From contig NZ_CDHO01000002.1 of assembly GCF_001006785.1 (NCBI RefSeq), positions 186,001-250,000 on the forward strand: DNA of 64,000 bases, read 5' to 3'. The stretch comes from Hyphomicrobium_B sp001006785 (lineage in GTDB: Bacteria > Pseudomonadota > Alphaproteobacteria > Rhizobiales > Hyphomicrobiaceae). This document shows positions 43,299 through 52,520 of this stretch, one piece after another. A program made the position numbers and the translations under genes. Within the stretch, counting starts at the first letter, position 1. Each line of letters starts with the position of its first letter. The notes under the pieces were generated by a model that saw nothing but the letters and a program-made list of their open reading frames with translations, searched no databases and was not told the origin of the DNA.

Positions 43299-44267
43299 CT
43301 AAGCGCCCTTGAAAGGGCGTATCTCTTCACGGTGCTCGCTGACATACGAGAGAACGCGACGGCGCTTTTCCCGTCCGCGTCGCTGGTCGTCGCCGAAATC
43401 TTCTTCACTCACAAGGAACGGGAGTTCATCGGCGATTTTCTGATAGATACTCCTCCAGGTCTGCTTGATCCTGGTCGGCGACAGGCCAATGCGCTGTGCA
43501 ATCTCCAGATCCGTCAGGTCTTCAAGCGCCAATGAGAGAATGCGCTGCTCTGCCGCTGAGAACTGGCAATGCGGCAGGTGGCGTTCGAAGACGTATGACA
43601 TTGTCGATCCCGGAGCCCGGGCACAAACCTCGTTACGTTCGGCGAAGAATGCGATGCGAGAGTCTCCGAGGGGTGGTGAAGTGGGAGGCATAGAAGCTTT
43701 CGCGACACGATACTGGTGCAGAGGTGTGTATCCGGCCATCAGATAGATTTCTTCGTTGGTTGCCCAATCCTCCTGGTAGATGCGTTTTAGGAAATAGCCG
43801 ACATGATGCTCGATATAGGTTTGATGCCCGATCGCTCCGACTGCCCGCCAATGGGGATGTGAAAGATCCCATCCGCGCTGCATATAATGGACAATCAGAT
43901 TGAGACCGCCGTTGGCATTCGCGGCGGCGATTTCATTTCGCAACAAGATATTTCCAGCCTTCGACGTGTTTCGCGCCAGAGCGTCGATCAGCGCAAAAGG
44001 AACGGGTTCTGAGCGATAGTGGTCCATCAATGGATCGACAACGAAGATTGACAGACCAAGCCCAGCCAGACGCCTTTTCCCCGTCTGCCGATCCGTTTCG
44101 TCAATCAGAATTCCCTTGATCCCCTCTTTTGCGATCAAGCCCGCGACGGTTGGGACAATCGAGGCCGACAAGAGCGGGGGCATCGGAAGATCTTCGATGA
44201 GCCACTGACAGGCTTCGCCGCAATTTTCGACGTTCAGGACGCGGGAGCTTAAAATCGCGTGGCTCAT
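43299..44267 (-). CDS. LuxR-family transcriptional regulator, second solo
   Basis: A 322-residue regulator with a GerE-type helix-turn-helix near 235-300: FSAAEQRILSLALEDLTDLE, then IAQRIGLSPTRIKQTWRSIY. After it comes an Arg-rich tail, RRGREKRRRVLSYV. The N-terminal 230 residues have no recognised sensor motif. No luxI gene is nearby. Its ATG overlaps the stop of a 64-codon frame upstream (ATGA). It is unrelated in its N-terminal part to the LuxR at 20.9 kb. Confidence 0.85.
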   Translation of the reverse strand: MSHAILSSRVLNVENCGEACQWLIEDLPMPPLLSASIVPTVAGLIAKEGIKGILIDETDRQTGKRRLAGLGLSIFVVDPLMDHYRSEPVPFALIDALARNTSKAGNILLRNEIAAANANGGLNLIVHYMQRGWDLSHPHWRAVGAIGHQTYIEHHVGYFLKRIYQEDWATNEEIYLMAGYTPLHQYRVAKASMPPTSPPLGDSRIAFFAERNEVCARAPGSTMSYVFERHLPHCQFSAAEQRILSLALEDLTDLEIAQRIGLSPTRIKQTWRSIYQKIADELPFLVSEEDFGDDQRRGREKRRRVLSYVSEHREEIRPFKGA

Positions 44268-44458
44268 AAATATGTCTCAAACATTCGCTGCGGCGCACTC
44301 GGAATGAGCGCGCGACAATCATAAATCGCGCAGCCCGAACCAATATCCGTTGCTGCACTGAACGTGTTGGAGGTGCCGCGCAAGACCAAAAACGGATGCT
44401 CGCGTTTTTCCGTTAGTTGCTTTGCGGGCAGACGAATGGCGGGTGGATATTCAGCCAA
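44264..44458 (-). CDS. Possible 64-residue protein coupled to the LuxR gene
   Basis: Starts with TTG (LPAKQLTEKREHPFLVLRG follows soon after) and ends in TATTTATGA, where the TGA overlaps the LuxR ATG. Codon use looks coding and the product is soluble. There is no good ribosome site, so it may be only the leader of the LuxR gene. No family is recognised. Confidence 0.35.
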   Translation of the reverse strand: MAEYPPAIRLPAKQLTEKREHPFLVLRGTSNTFSAATDIGSGCAIYDCRALIPSAPQRMFETYL

Positions 44459-44655
44459 AGACTTGACACGTCACTTTCGCGACCCACGAATTTTAATTTT
44501 AACATAGCCGACTGGAAATAGGTCATCGACGCACGTCAGCTCGACCGCGAGCCTCAATCGCCCTGCAAGCGGGCCCTTTGGATCGTTGTTTCCCTGCAAC
44601 ATGGACCGTTCGGCGGGGCGGCACCTTCCCTTTAAGATTCTATCACAAGGAGATT

Positions 44656-44706
44656 ATGCTCAATACCGTCGCCCTCATCTTGGGGGGCCTTTTATGTCAT
44701 CGATAG
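44656..44706 (+). CDS. Possible 16-residue leader peptide before the autotransporter
   Basis: ATG at 44656 has an excellent ribosome site (AAGGAG four bases before) and encodes MLNTVALILGGLLCHR, then stops 13 bases inside the start of the autotransporter gene in another frame. The arrangement is typical of translational coupling or attenuation. It is too short for independent confirmation. Confidence 0.35.
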   Translation: MLNTVALILGGLLCHR

Positions 44707-47700
44707 CGTTGAAGCGTAGATTTTTCTGCTGGCTTCAATTTATTGCCTTAGCCATCAGTCTCTTAGCACCCGAGCCGGCATACGCGGTCGACTGGAGAGC
44801 CGACCTTCTACTGATGGATACGACTTTCTCGAACGTCGGCGATACGATCGGCTACACTTTCACGATCATTAACCACGGTCCGCCAGCAACGTATCGCATT
44901 TCAGGAACAAGCCGGTTCACCGCGTGCAACATTGGTGACGCCCCACTTCCTACGGGCGTTACGAGCTGCTCCAGCACCTACATTATCGGCGCAGCTGACA
45001 TTGGACAGGACATTACTGAGACAGCACTCATCGAGGTGAACAATGGCGACGGTGTAGACCAGATGCTTACCGCCACCGCAACATTCATAGCGCAACCTCG
45101 TATCACGTCCGTATCTCCCTCACATGGGCCGACCCAGGGCGGCGATCAGGTTCGTATTTCAGGAGAATATTTGAACAATATTTGGGACGTCACGGTTGAC
45201 GGCGCTCCCGCCGACTTTTTTCAAGATCCCGTTGTAGTTTCAGCTCGCGGCGCGGTTCCCCCTTCACCCCGCTGGATCGTCTTAATGCCTGCCCATGCTG
45301 CAGGTGCCGCCACGATTGCGGTCACGAACGGATATGGCAGGGCGACGGCGACGTACACGTATGATCCTCCGCCCGTAACATCAATTGTGCGTCTCTCGCC
45401 ATCAAAGGGGCCTGAAGCTGGAGGTAACAGCGTTGCGATTCAGGGGGTGAATCTCTATACGGCCACGTCGATCACGGTAGATGGTAGTCCAGTAACACGC
45501 TCCGGCCCGGCAACGCCGTGCAATGATAATCCCTGCTATGAAACGCTGCGGATAACGATGCCTCCGCACGCGACAGGACCGGCCGTCATCACGGTGACGG
45601 GTCCGGGCGGTTCGGCGTCGGCAAGCTACATTTACGACGGCGACCGTCCGCCTTCGATCGCGGCGTTATCGCCCTCTCAAGGTTCCGCCGCCGGTGGAAA
45701 TGCGGTCGAGATCTCCGGCAACTATCTGTTCGATGTGGAGAGCATCACGGTTGGTGGAGCGCCCGTCAGCTTTTCGCAACTTCCGTTTTCAGGCAGCGGA
45801 CCGGGGCTGGAGTCGCCGCACTGGTTGATTACGATGCCTGCTGGAAGTCCGGGCTTTACCCAAATTGGCGTTACGACGCCTTATGGATTTGCCTCGCAGC
45901 GGTACGCTTATGAGGGCCTGCCCCCACCGACCATCACCAGCGTCTCGCCCTCGCATGGACCGGCGCGAGGGGGAACATCTCTAACGCTCGAGGGTGAAAG
46001 CCTCAACGCCGTGACATCGATAACGGTCGATGGCGTTGATGTGCCTGTCGAACGCCGACATTCTGCGCCGATCGATCCCTCCACGCCATGCAATGGGTCA
46101 TGTCCGGTTCCACCACAGCAAGTCGGTTTGACGACACCGCCTCATGCTGCCGGGACCGTGCAGATCGTTATCTCGACTGCTGACGGCTCTGCCACAACGA
46201 CATTTACTTACGACCCCGCGCCGCCCGTTGTCTTCAGCCTTAACCCATCAAGTGGACTGCCTGCAGGCGGCAACGCCGTTTCCATCCAAGGCGAGTACTT
46301 GGCGGATGCCACGTCGGTCACCGTCGATGGCTTAGCAGTTCCGTTCGCGCATGGACCGCTCGTCTGCTATCCCTATCCCGGCGGATCCTGCACCGAAACT
46401 CTCTCAATCACGATGCCTCCGCATGCCGTCGGGGGTGTCGACATCGTCGTAACCACGCCCAACGGCTTGTCGAGCGCATGGTACAGCTATGAGATCGTGC
46501 CTCCACCTGTCATTCACTCGATGACGCCAGCGCATGGCCCGGGCATTCCAGGCTTTTATGCCGAAATATCCGGCGAAAATCTCTCCAGAACAACAAGCGT
46601 AACTGTCGACGGTGCCGCGCAATCATTTTTTTCGCAGGACGATAATCGCATCGGCCTGAGCTTACCGGCGCACGCGGCGGGCAGCGCGACAATTGAGATC
46701 ACGACGCCGGGCGGAACGGCATCAACAACATATACATTCGATGCCGTACTGCCGACGCTGACAAGCGTTTCGCCAGCGTCGGGTCCTGCTTCCGGCGGGA
46801 CGTTAGTGACGCTAACTGGCAAGTACTTCGACTTTGCAACGGCCGTAACAGTCGATGGCGCAAGCGTGCCGTTTGAATTGGTTACCCCAGTCTGTCCAAC
46901 GACGCCCGGAGAATTACCAACCTGCGACAGGCCGCTGACCATTTCAATGCCTGGCCACGCACAAGGGACGGTGCAAATTTCCGTCGTGCTTCCGGACGGT
47001 TCGGTATCCGGCACATTTACCTATACCGATGCCGGAATATCATCCTTCACCCCAATGGCTGGGCCAGTGTCGGGCGGGTCCGAGGTGACCATTTACGGCA
47101 GTGGATTTACCGGCGCGACGGCCGTTTCGTTCGGCGGGGTGAATGCGACGTCGCTAACAGTCATCGACGATCATACGATCACCGCGATCGCGCCTGCGCA
47201 TGCCGTCGACTCCGTGAACATTTCCGTAGTGACGCCCGGTCAAACGTACACTTCAGGCAATTTCTTTTCATTCGTTGCAGCACCTTCGATCTCGAGCATT
47301 GCACCGGCGAGCGGGCCATCGAGTGGTGGCAACCAGGTCGAGATATATGGAAACAACCTAGAAATGGCTATCGATGTTCAAGTCGATGGTCTGTCGTACG
47401 GATTTTCGCTGACGAGCGGCGCAAATCCGTATCTCACGATCTTGACGATGCCGCAGCATAGTCCAGGCTCGGCAACCATCAAGGTGGTCAGCTACGGCGG
47501 TTCGGCTAGCGCTACGTACAGCTATCTTTCTGCTGCACCTGAAGTCACAAGCGTCATACCAAATAGCGGTCCGGCAACTGGCAATACCCGCGTGACAATC
47601 AAAGGGCAGAATCTATCTGCCGTTACAAGCGTGAGCTTTGGTGGAGTAGCGGCTACGGCATTGGAACTCGTCGATGCCGCGACACTCACCGCACTGACGC

Positions 47701-49319
47701 CGCCATACGCACCGGGCGCAGTCGACGTTGTCGTGACGAGCACCGACGGTACGGCGCAGTTATCGGCGGCTTTCACATATCAATCGATCGCCACAACCGT
47801 TTCTCTGTCGGCCTCGCCATCGTCTCCATTCATCGGTCAGGCAGTAACGCTCAAGGCGACAGTTCTTCCAGCGACGGCGACGGGAACGATAACAATCCGC
47901 GATGGCAGCTCCGAGCTGTGCACCGGCATTGCTGTCTCGGCCGGAGCAGGGGAATGCCAAGTAGCATTTGGCAAGGCTGGTACGCACGTCTTAACCGCTC
48001 ATTTTTCAGCGTCCGGAGAGTATGCGGCGTCCGACTCGTCTCCTTTGCAGGTTGCGGTGACCGATCAGGTGACGAAAACCGTGCAGACGATCGGCAGGTT
48101 TCTCAGTCAGCGTACAAATCAGATTTTGACCAACGAACCCGACGCAGGCCGGCAGATCAACAGGCTCAACGCCGCGAAAGGCGCAGGCTCATCGGCGTCA
48201 CCAATGGGCACGACGGCGACGATGCCCGCCCCAGCATCGAGGTTGGGCGCCAGCATTTCGAGCACATCTGCTTCGCGCGTCGCACTGGTGCCTGGCGCAC
48301 GCGGAGAGGGCGGCTTCACGCGCGACGTTTCACCGATGGCGACCACTGAAGAAACGGGGACAGCCGGATCATTGCCAATCAGAATGACCGGCAGCGACGA
48401 GGGTCCGATGCGCCTCGGGTTCGCGACGAGTTTGAGTGACATGCAGCGGGTCGCGGCCGAAGCCAGACAGCGAAGAGTGGCAGCCTCTGGTATCGGCCGC
48501 GAAGGGGCTGGCGATCCCGGTCCGCAATTCTCACCCTTTGACATTTGGTTCGAAGGACAATTCTCGCGCTTCAATGATGACCGCCACAACTCCGGTATAG
48601 ATGGCCATTTCGGGCTCTATACGATCGGCGCCGATTATGTGGTCAATCCTTCGCTGCTCGTCGGCGTGCTCGTACAGTTCGACACGACGAGCCAAACCTC
48701 CAAGGGCGATCAAACCAAAGTTGACGGCGTCGGCTGGATGGCCGGACCTTACGCAACAATGCGGCTCGGCGAGAATGTCTTCTGGCAGATCCGCGGAGCG
48801 TGGGGCACGTCAAGCAATGACGTATCACCCTACCAGACTTACACGGACAACTTTGATACGACGCGGTGGCTGGCTTCGACGACGCTCAGCGGAACATGGG
48901 ATTACTACGATTGGAGTTTCCGTCCGACGGCTTCTGTCGGATACATGCGGGATACCTCCAACCGCTATGAAGATCGTTTTGGGGCGGTGATCCCTGAAGT
49001 TCGTAGTCGACTGGGGCAGGCGAAGTTCGGCCCGGAGATCGGCTATCGCTTTGCTGGCACCGATGGCGCGGTGATAGAACCGCGAGCCGCAATTCAGGCC
49101 ATCTGGAATTTTTCAGGCTCGACGACTGCGGACACGTTAGGAACAATCGATGGGGTTCAAGCAGGGCCTACCGGCGTGCGTGGCCGCGTGGAGCTCGGGT
49201 TACGGTCGTCGACGCCGTCAGGCCTCGGCATCGATATTTCAGCAAGTTATGATGGCATCGGATCCGACGACTACAATGACGTCGCAGGCCGCGCCGCGAT
49301 CACGCTTCCAATGCACTGA
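44694..49319 (+). CDS. Large autotransporter with ten IPT/TIG repeats
   Basis: A 1541-residue surface protein. Signal sequence 1-31 ends EPAYAVD. A DUF11-like segment is at about 35-130, ten IPT/TIG immunoglobulin-like repeats at about 135-1030 (each near P-x-I-T-S-V-S-P-S-x-G-P-x-x-G-G), then an Ig-like domain (FIGQAVTLKATVLPATATG) at about 1040-1120. A linker follows, then a C-terminal autotransporter barrel at about 1281-1541 (FDIWFEGQFSRF to ITLPMH). Likely an adhesin, with the repeats as a stalk. The start at 44694 is chosen because the signal peptide begins there; a 36-residue upstream extension is doubtful. Confidence 0.88.
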   Translation: MSSIALKRRFFCWLQFIALAISLLAPEPAYAVDWRADLLLMDTTFSNVGDTIGYTFTIINHGPPATYRISGTSRFTACNIGDAPLPTGVTSCSSTYIIGAADIGQDITETALIEVNNGDGVDQMLTATATFIAQPRITSVSPSHGPTQGGDQVRISGEYLNNIWDVTVDGAPADFFQDPVVVSARGAVPPSPRWIVLMPAHAAGAATIAVTNGYGRATATYTYDPPPVTSIVRLSPSKGPEAGGNSVAIQGVNLYTATSITVDGSPVTRSGPATPCNDNPCYETLRITMPPHATGPAVITVTGPGGSASASYIYDGDRPPSIAALSPSQGSAAGGNAVEISGNYLFDVESITVGGAPVSFSQLPFSGSGPGLESPHWLITMPAGSPGFTQIGVTTPYGFASQRYAYEGLPPPTITSVSPSHGPARGGTSLTLEGESLNAVTSITVDGVDVPVERRHSAPIDPSTPCNGSCPVPPQQVGLTTPPHAAGTVQIVISTADGSATTTFTYDPAPPVVFSLNPSSGLPAGGNAVSIQGEYLADATSVTVDGLAVPFAHGPLVCYPYPGGSCTETLSITMPPHAVGGVDIVVTTPNGLSSAWYSYEIVPPPVIHSMTPAHGPGIPGFYAEISGENLSRTTSVTVDGAAQSFFSQDDNRIGLSLPAHAAGSATIEITTPGGTASTTYTFDAVLPTLTSVSPASGPASGGTLVTLTGKYFDFATAVTVDGASVPFELVTPVCPTTPGELPTCDRPLTISMPGHAQGTVQISVVLPDGSVSGTFTYTDAGISSFTPMAGPVSGGSEVTIYGSGFTGATAVSFGGVNATSLTVIDDHTITAIAPAHAVDSVNISVVTPGQTYTSGNFFSFVAAPSISSIAPASGPSSGGNQVEIYGNNLEMAIDVQVDGLSYGFSLTSGANPYLTILTMPQHSPGSATIKVVSYGGSASATYSYLSAAPEVTSVIPNSGPATGNTRVTIKGQNLSAVTSVSFGGVAATALELVDAATLTALTPPYAPGAVDVVVTSTDGTAQLSAAFTYQSIATTVSLSASPSSPFIGQAVTLKATVLPATATGTITIRDGSSELCTGIAVSAGAGECQVAFGKAGTHVLTAHFSASGEYAASDSSPLQVAVTDQVTKTVQTIGRFLSQRTNQILTNEPDAGRQINRLNAAKGAGSSASPMGTTATMPAPASRLGASISSTSASRVALVPGARGEGGFTRDVSPMATTEETGTAGSLPIRMTGSDEGPMRLGFATSLSDMQRVAAEARQRRVAASGIGREGAGDPGPQFSPFDIWFEGQFSRFNDDRHNSGIDGHFGLYTIGADYVVNPSLLVGVLVQFDTTSQTSKGDQTKVDGVGWMAGPYATMRLGENVFWQIRGAWGTSSNDVSPYQTYTDNFDTTRWLASTTLSGTWDYYDWSFRPTASVGYMRDTSNRYEDRFGAVIPEVRSRLGQAKFGPEIGYRFAGTDGAVIEPRAAIQAIWNFSGSTTADTLGTIDGVQAGPTGVRGRVELGLRSSTPSGLGIDISASYDGIGSDDYNDVAGRAAITLPMH

Positions 49320-49457
49320 CACTGCCGTCGCCGTGCTGTCCCAATTCCAGAAGTCGACGACCATCAGTCAGAGTGTTCTCAATCTCGAGGCGCGTAGGTC
49401 CGCATCGAGACGGAAAGCGGAAGTCGCCTCACTCCGTCGAATGAGCGTCAATGACCC

Positions 49458-50378
49458 TTACCTGCCATTTGGTTCAGCCTTCCTGAGACGTTCGTACTCG
49501 GCTGCAAGGAAGTCGATGAACCCGCGCACGGAGGGCAACAGGCCGCGCCGCGACGGGAATACAGCATGCACGATGCCGCTCCGTGGGGTCCATCCTGGCG
49601 TGACGTCGACGAGTGTGCCCAATGCGATGTGGGTGGCAACCACCATGGTCGGAAGCTTGACGATGCCGACGCCTTCGAGAGCGGCATGAAGCAACTGAGC
49701 CATGTCGTCGGTGACGAGACGCGGCTTGTGGGTGACGCGCACCGATGAGCCGTCGGCACAGTGCAGCTCCCAGGCGTGCTTCGGAACCATCGGCCCGAGG
49801 TCGAGGCTCGGCAGCGCGCTGAGGTCGGCTGGCACGAGCGGCAGAGAGAGGCCCTTCACTAACTCGGGGCTGGCCACCATGCGTTGCGCGCTCTCCCCCA
49901 AGATCCGCATGACGAGATCGGAGGTCTCTAGCGGCGGGAAGCGCACGCGCAGCGCGACATCGATTGCTTCGCCAATGACATCGACACGCCGCGAGGTCGA
50001 ATCGAGTTCTATGGCAACGCGCGGGTTCGCTGCCATGTAGCGCGCGATCATTGGCCCAACCTCGAAGCAGACGAGAGCGGGCGGGGCGCTGACACGGATC
50101 AGCCCCTGCGGGCCCGAGCGCGAGCGGTCGATGGCTTCCTGCGCGGCCTCCGCCTCGACCAGCATGGCAATGCAATGCCGGTAGTATTCCTGGCCGATCT
50201 CGGTGACGGTGAGCTTGCGCGTGGAGCGCTGCAACAACCGAACACCAAGGCGCTCTTCCAGCTCGATGATGCGCCGGCTGAGCTTTGATTTGGGCATGCC
50301 GAGCGCGCGGCCCGCGCTCGCGTAGCCGCCGTGGTCCACCACCTGGACGAAGTAGTAGAGGTCGTTGAGGTTCTGCAT
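49458..50378 (-). CDS. LysR-family transcriptional regulator
   Basis: A 306-residue LysR regulator with the N-terminal winged helix (NDLYYFVQVVDHGGYASAGR, then LGMPKSKLSRRIIELEERLG) and an effector-binding domain from about residue 90. It is divergent from the pirin gene and likely controls it through the TGTCC sites between them. The start is ATG 50378; a 5-residue extension to 50393 would put the start codon inside the operator. It is convergent with the autotransporter. Confidence 0.92.
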   Translation of the reverse strand: MQNLNDLYYFVQVVDHGGYASAGRALGMPKSKLSRRIIELEERLGVRLLQRSTRKLTVTEIGQEYYRHCIAMLVEAEAAQEAIDRSRSGPQGLIRVSAPPALVCFEVGPMIARYMAANPRVAIELDSTSRRVDVIGEAIDVALRVRFPPLETSDLVMRILGESAQRMVASPELVKGLSLPLVPADLSALPSLDLGPMVPKHAWELHCADGSSVRVTHKPRLVTDDMAQLLHAALEGVGIVKLPTMVVATHIALGTLVDVTPGWTPRSGIVHAVFPSRRGLLPSVRGFIDFLAAEYERLRKAEPNGR

Positions 50379-50385
50379 TAGATAT

Positions 50386-50440
50386 TGTCCCAAATATAGG
50401 ACAGATTGGTCAAGCCTTGCCGTCTAGCCAGAAATTGTCC
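50386..50440. promoter_or_regulatory. LysR operator candidates between lysR and pirin
   Basis: TGTCC-N8-GGACA (50386-50403) is a perfect dyad just upstream of the LysR start. A second TTGTCC half-site lies at 50435-50440, exactly 50 bases away (about five helical turns), closer to the pirin gene. This fits LysR-type autoregulation with divergent activation. Confidence 0.5.
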
Positions 50441-50499
50441 CGTGTATAAGTTGTTTTCGAACGCGACCAGCAGGGTTTGGTCAGAAAAGGAGACAACCC

Positions 50500-51378
50500 A
50501 TGAGACAGGTTCTCGGCATCTACAGCGCCCCGCGCCAGCACTGGGTCGGCGACGGCTTTCCCGTCCGGACCATGCTCTCCCACAATGCGCAAGGCGCGCA
50601 TATCAGCCCGTTCATCATGCTCGATTACGCGGGCCCCGCGAAGTTCGAGCCGACCACGGCTCGGCGCGGCGTCGGCGAGCACCCGCACAAGGGCTTCGAG
50701 ACGGTCACCATTGTCTACGAGGGCGAAGTCGAGCATCGCGATTCGACGGGTTCAGGCGGGGTGATCGGTCCTGGCGATGTGCAGTGGATGACGGCCGCTT
50801 CCGGGATTCTTCACCAGGAATATCACTCGCCCGCCTTTGCAAAGTCGGGCGGCAACTTCGAGATGGTTCAGCTGTGGGTCAACCTGCCGGCCAAAGACAA
50901 GTCGGCGAAGCCCGGATACCAGAACCTCCTCGATCGTGACATTCCTACCGTCGATCTGCCGGATGCCGCCGGCAAGCTGCGCGTCATCGCGGGCAGCTTC
51001 GACGGCGTCACGGGACCGGCGCGCACGTTCACGTCCATCAACATTTGGGACGTGCGGCTCGCCCGCGACAAGGCGGTGACGCTCGACGTGCCCGAGGGCC
51101 ACACGCTCTCCGTCCTCGTGCTGTCGGGTACCGTGGAAATCGACGGACGTGAGGTCGTCGGCGAGGCGCAGACGGTAATCCTCGGCCGCGACGGCGGCGG
51201 CATCAACCTCGAGGCCAATAGTGACGCCAAGCTCTTGGTCCTCACGGGAGAGCCGATCAATGAGCCGGTCGTGGCTCACGGTCCTTTCGTGATGAACACC
51301 GTCGGCGAAATCAAGCAGGCGATGCTCGATTTCCAGAGCGGCAAGTTCGGCGCACTGGAAAATGGCGTCGCCAACTAA
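50500..51378 (+). CDS. Pirin family protein
   Basis: A bicupin metalloprotein of 292 residues. The N-terminal cupin keeps the pirin metal ligands: two His in GEHPHKGFE, one His and one Glu in ASGILHQEYHS. Bacterial pirins act as quercetinases or as redox-linked regulators; the substrate here is unknown. GGAG-type ribosome site (AAAAGGAGA) before the ATG. It is transcribed divergently from lysR and ended by a strong terminator. Confidence 0.94.
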   Translation: MRQVLGIYSAPRQHWVGDGFPVRTMLSHNAQGAHISPFIMLDYAGPAKFEPTTARRGVGEHPHKGFETVTIVYEGEVEHRDSTGSGGVIGPGDVQWMTAASGILHQEYHSPAFAKSGGNFEMVQLWVNLPAKDKSAKPGYQNLLDRDIPTVDLPDAAGKLRVIAGSFDGVTGPARTFTSINIWDVRLARDKAVTLDVPEGHTLSVLVLSGTVEIDGREVVGEAQTVILGRDGGGINLEANSDAKLLVLTGEPINEPVVAHGPFVMNTVGEIKQAMLDFQSGKFGALENGVAN

Positions 51379-51381
51379 CTG

Positions 51382-51418
51382 AAGGGCGAGCCCGGACAAT
51401 CACACCGGGCTCGCCCTT
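51382..51418 (+). terminator. Rho-independent terminator after pirin
   Basis: A perfect 14-base-pair stem (AAGGGCGAGCCCGG / CCGGGCTCGCCCTT) with a 9-base loop, followed by TTTAATTTTG. It lies 4 bases after the pirin stop and is the clearest intrinsic terminator in the window. Confidence 0.9.
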
Positions 51419-51466
51419 TAATTTTGCAAGACGCGTGCACCCAACAAACAGCAAACGGAATATGCC

Positions 51467-52099
51467 ATGACAAGCGAACCCATCCGCGATCCGAACACAG
51501 ATCAACTTCTGACACCGCAGAATTCGGCTTTCATCATCATCGACTATCAGCCGGTTCAGGTCAGCTCGATCCGCTCGATGGACCAGAAGGAGCTCGTCTT
51601 CAATATCGTGCATACGGCGAAAGCGGCAGTGAACTACAAGCTTCCGATTATCCATTCGACGGTCAACATCGCGACGGGCCGGAACAAGCCGCCGATTGCA
51701 CCGCTGATGGACGTGTTGGGCTCATATCCGACCTACGACCGCACCTCGATCAACAGCTGGGAAGATGTCGAGTTCAAGAAGGCGGTTCTGGCTACGGGGC
51801 GCAAGAAGCTCATCATGACGGCGCTTTGGACGGAAGCATGCCTCGCCTTCCCGGCACTCGATGCCTTGACGGAAGGTTTTGAGGTCTACGTTGTCGCCGA
51901 CGCAGTGGGTGGCACCTCGGTCGCCGCGCACGAGGCCGCGCTCCGCCGCATCGAGCAAGCCGGCGGCAAGCTCATCTCCAAGACGCAACTCTATTGCGAG
52001 CTTCAACGCGACTGGAGTCGCCAGGAAACCGTTCCGGGCTTCATGGACGTCTTCCAAAACTGGGACGGGTCCAATCCAGAGAAAGATTTCAAGGGTTGA
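51467..52099 (+). CDS. Isochorismatase-like cysteine hydrolase (YcaC type)
   Basis: A 210-residue hydrolase of the isochorismatase-like superfamily. The triad is visible: Asp in FIIIDYQPVQ, Lys in TGRKKLIMTAL, and Cys in WTEACLAFPAL. The YcaC-type has unknown natural substrates. The gene follows pirin after a terminator, with its own promoter probably within 51419-51466. Length is normal. Confidence 0.9.
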   Translation: MTSEPIRDPNTDQLLTPQNSAFIIIDYQPVQVSSIRSMDQKELVFNIVHTAKAAVNYKLPIIHSTVNIATGRNKPPIAPLMDVLGSYPTYDRTSINSWEDVEFKKAVLATGRKKLIMTALWTEACLAFPALDALTEGFEVYVVADAVGGTSVAAHEAALRRIEQAGGKLISKTQLYCELQRDWSRQETVPGFMDVFQNWDGSNPEKDFKG

Positions 52100-52141
52100 T
52101 GATCGACGCCGTTTGGCGCGCATCAAGTTCAATGTCATGCC

Positions 52142-52270
52142 TCAGCGTGGCGGTTGCTTGCCCGCAGCTGCCACGTGGTGAAAGGGAGCAAATTTTTCTT
52201 CGGTCGCGACGACATAGTGGGCGCCCGCCTCAAGCAGGGCGTCGCGTTTGAGCACGCGACTTCGGCGCCG
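52142..52270 (-). pseudogene. Possible remnant of a zinc/quinone alcohol dehydrogenase-like gene
   Basis: A minus-strand frame ends at 52142 and includes KRDALLEAGAHYVVATEEKF, which resembles the NAD-binding part of medium-chain dehydrogenases (K-R-x-A-L-x-x-L-G-A-D-H-V-I-x-T-x-E-E). The rest of the protein is missing on both sides. The remaining bases to 52520 show no intact gene and hold the SDR promoter. Confidence 0.3.
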
Positions 52271-52520
52271 AGTTTTCACCCAATGTCCGCGTCTCAACCA
52301 TTGCAGTTGCCTAACCGGTGATCCTTGACGTTCTCCTCGCCATCGGCGGGAGTGGTCAACCAGCTGATACCGTTCGGATCCGCCTCTCCTTCCGGCCCTC
52401 CAGTCGCGCCCTCAGTTCGATGCGTCGTTTTATGAGGGTTATTCGTCCTTTAAGACACGCGCCTTTGGGGCGATAGGGTAGCTCAACATCTGCCAATTGG
52501 TTGAGAAGGGCGATTACGAA

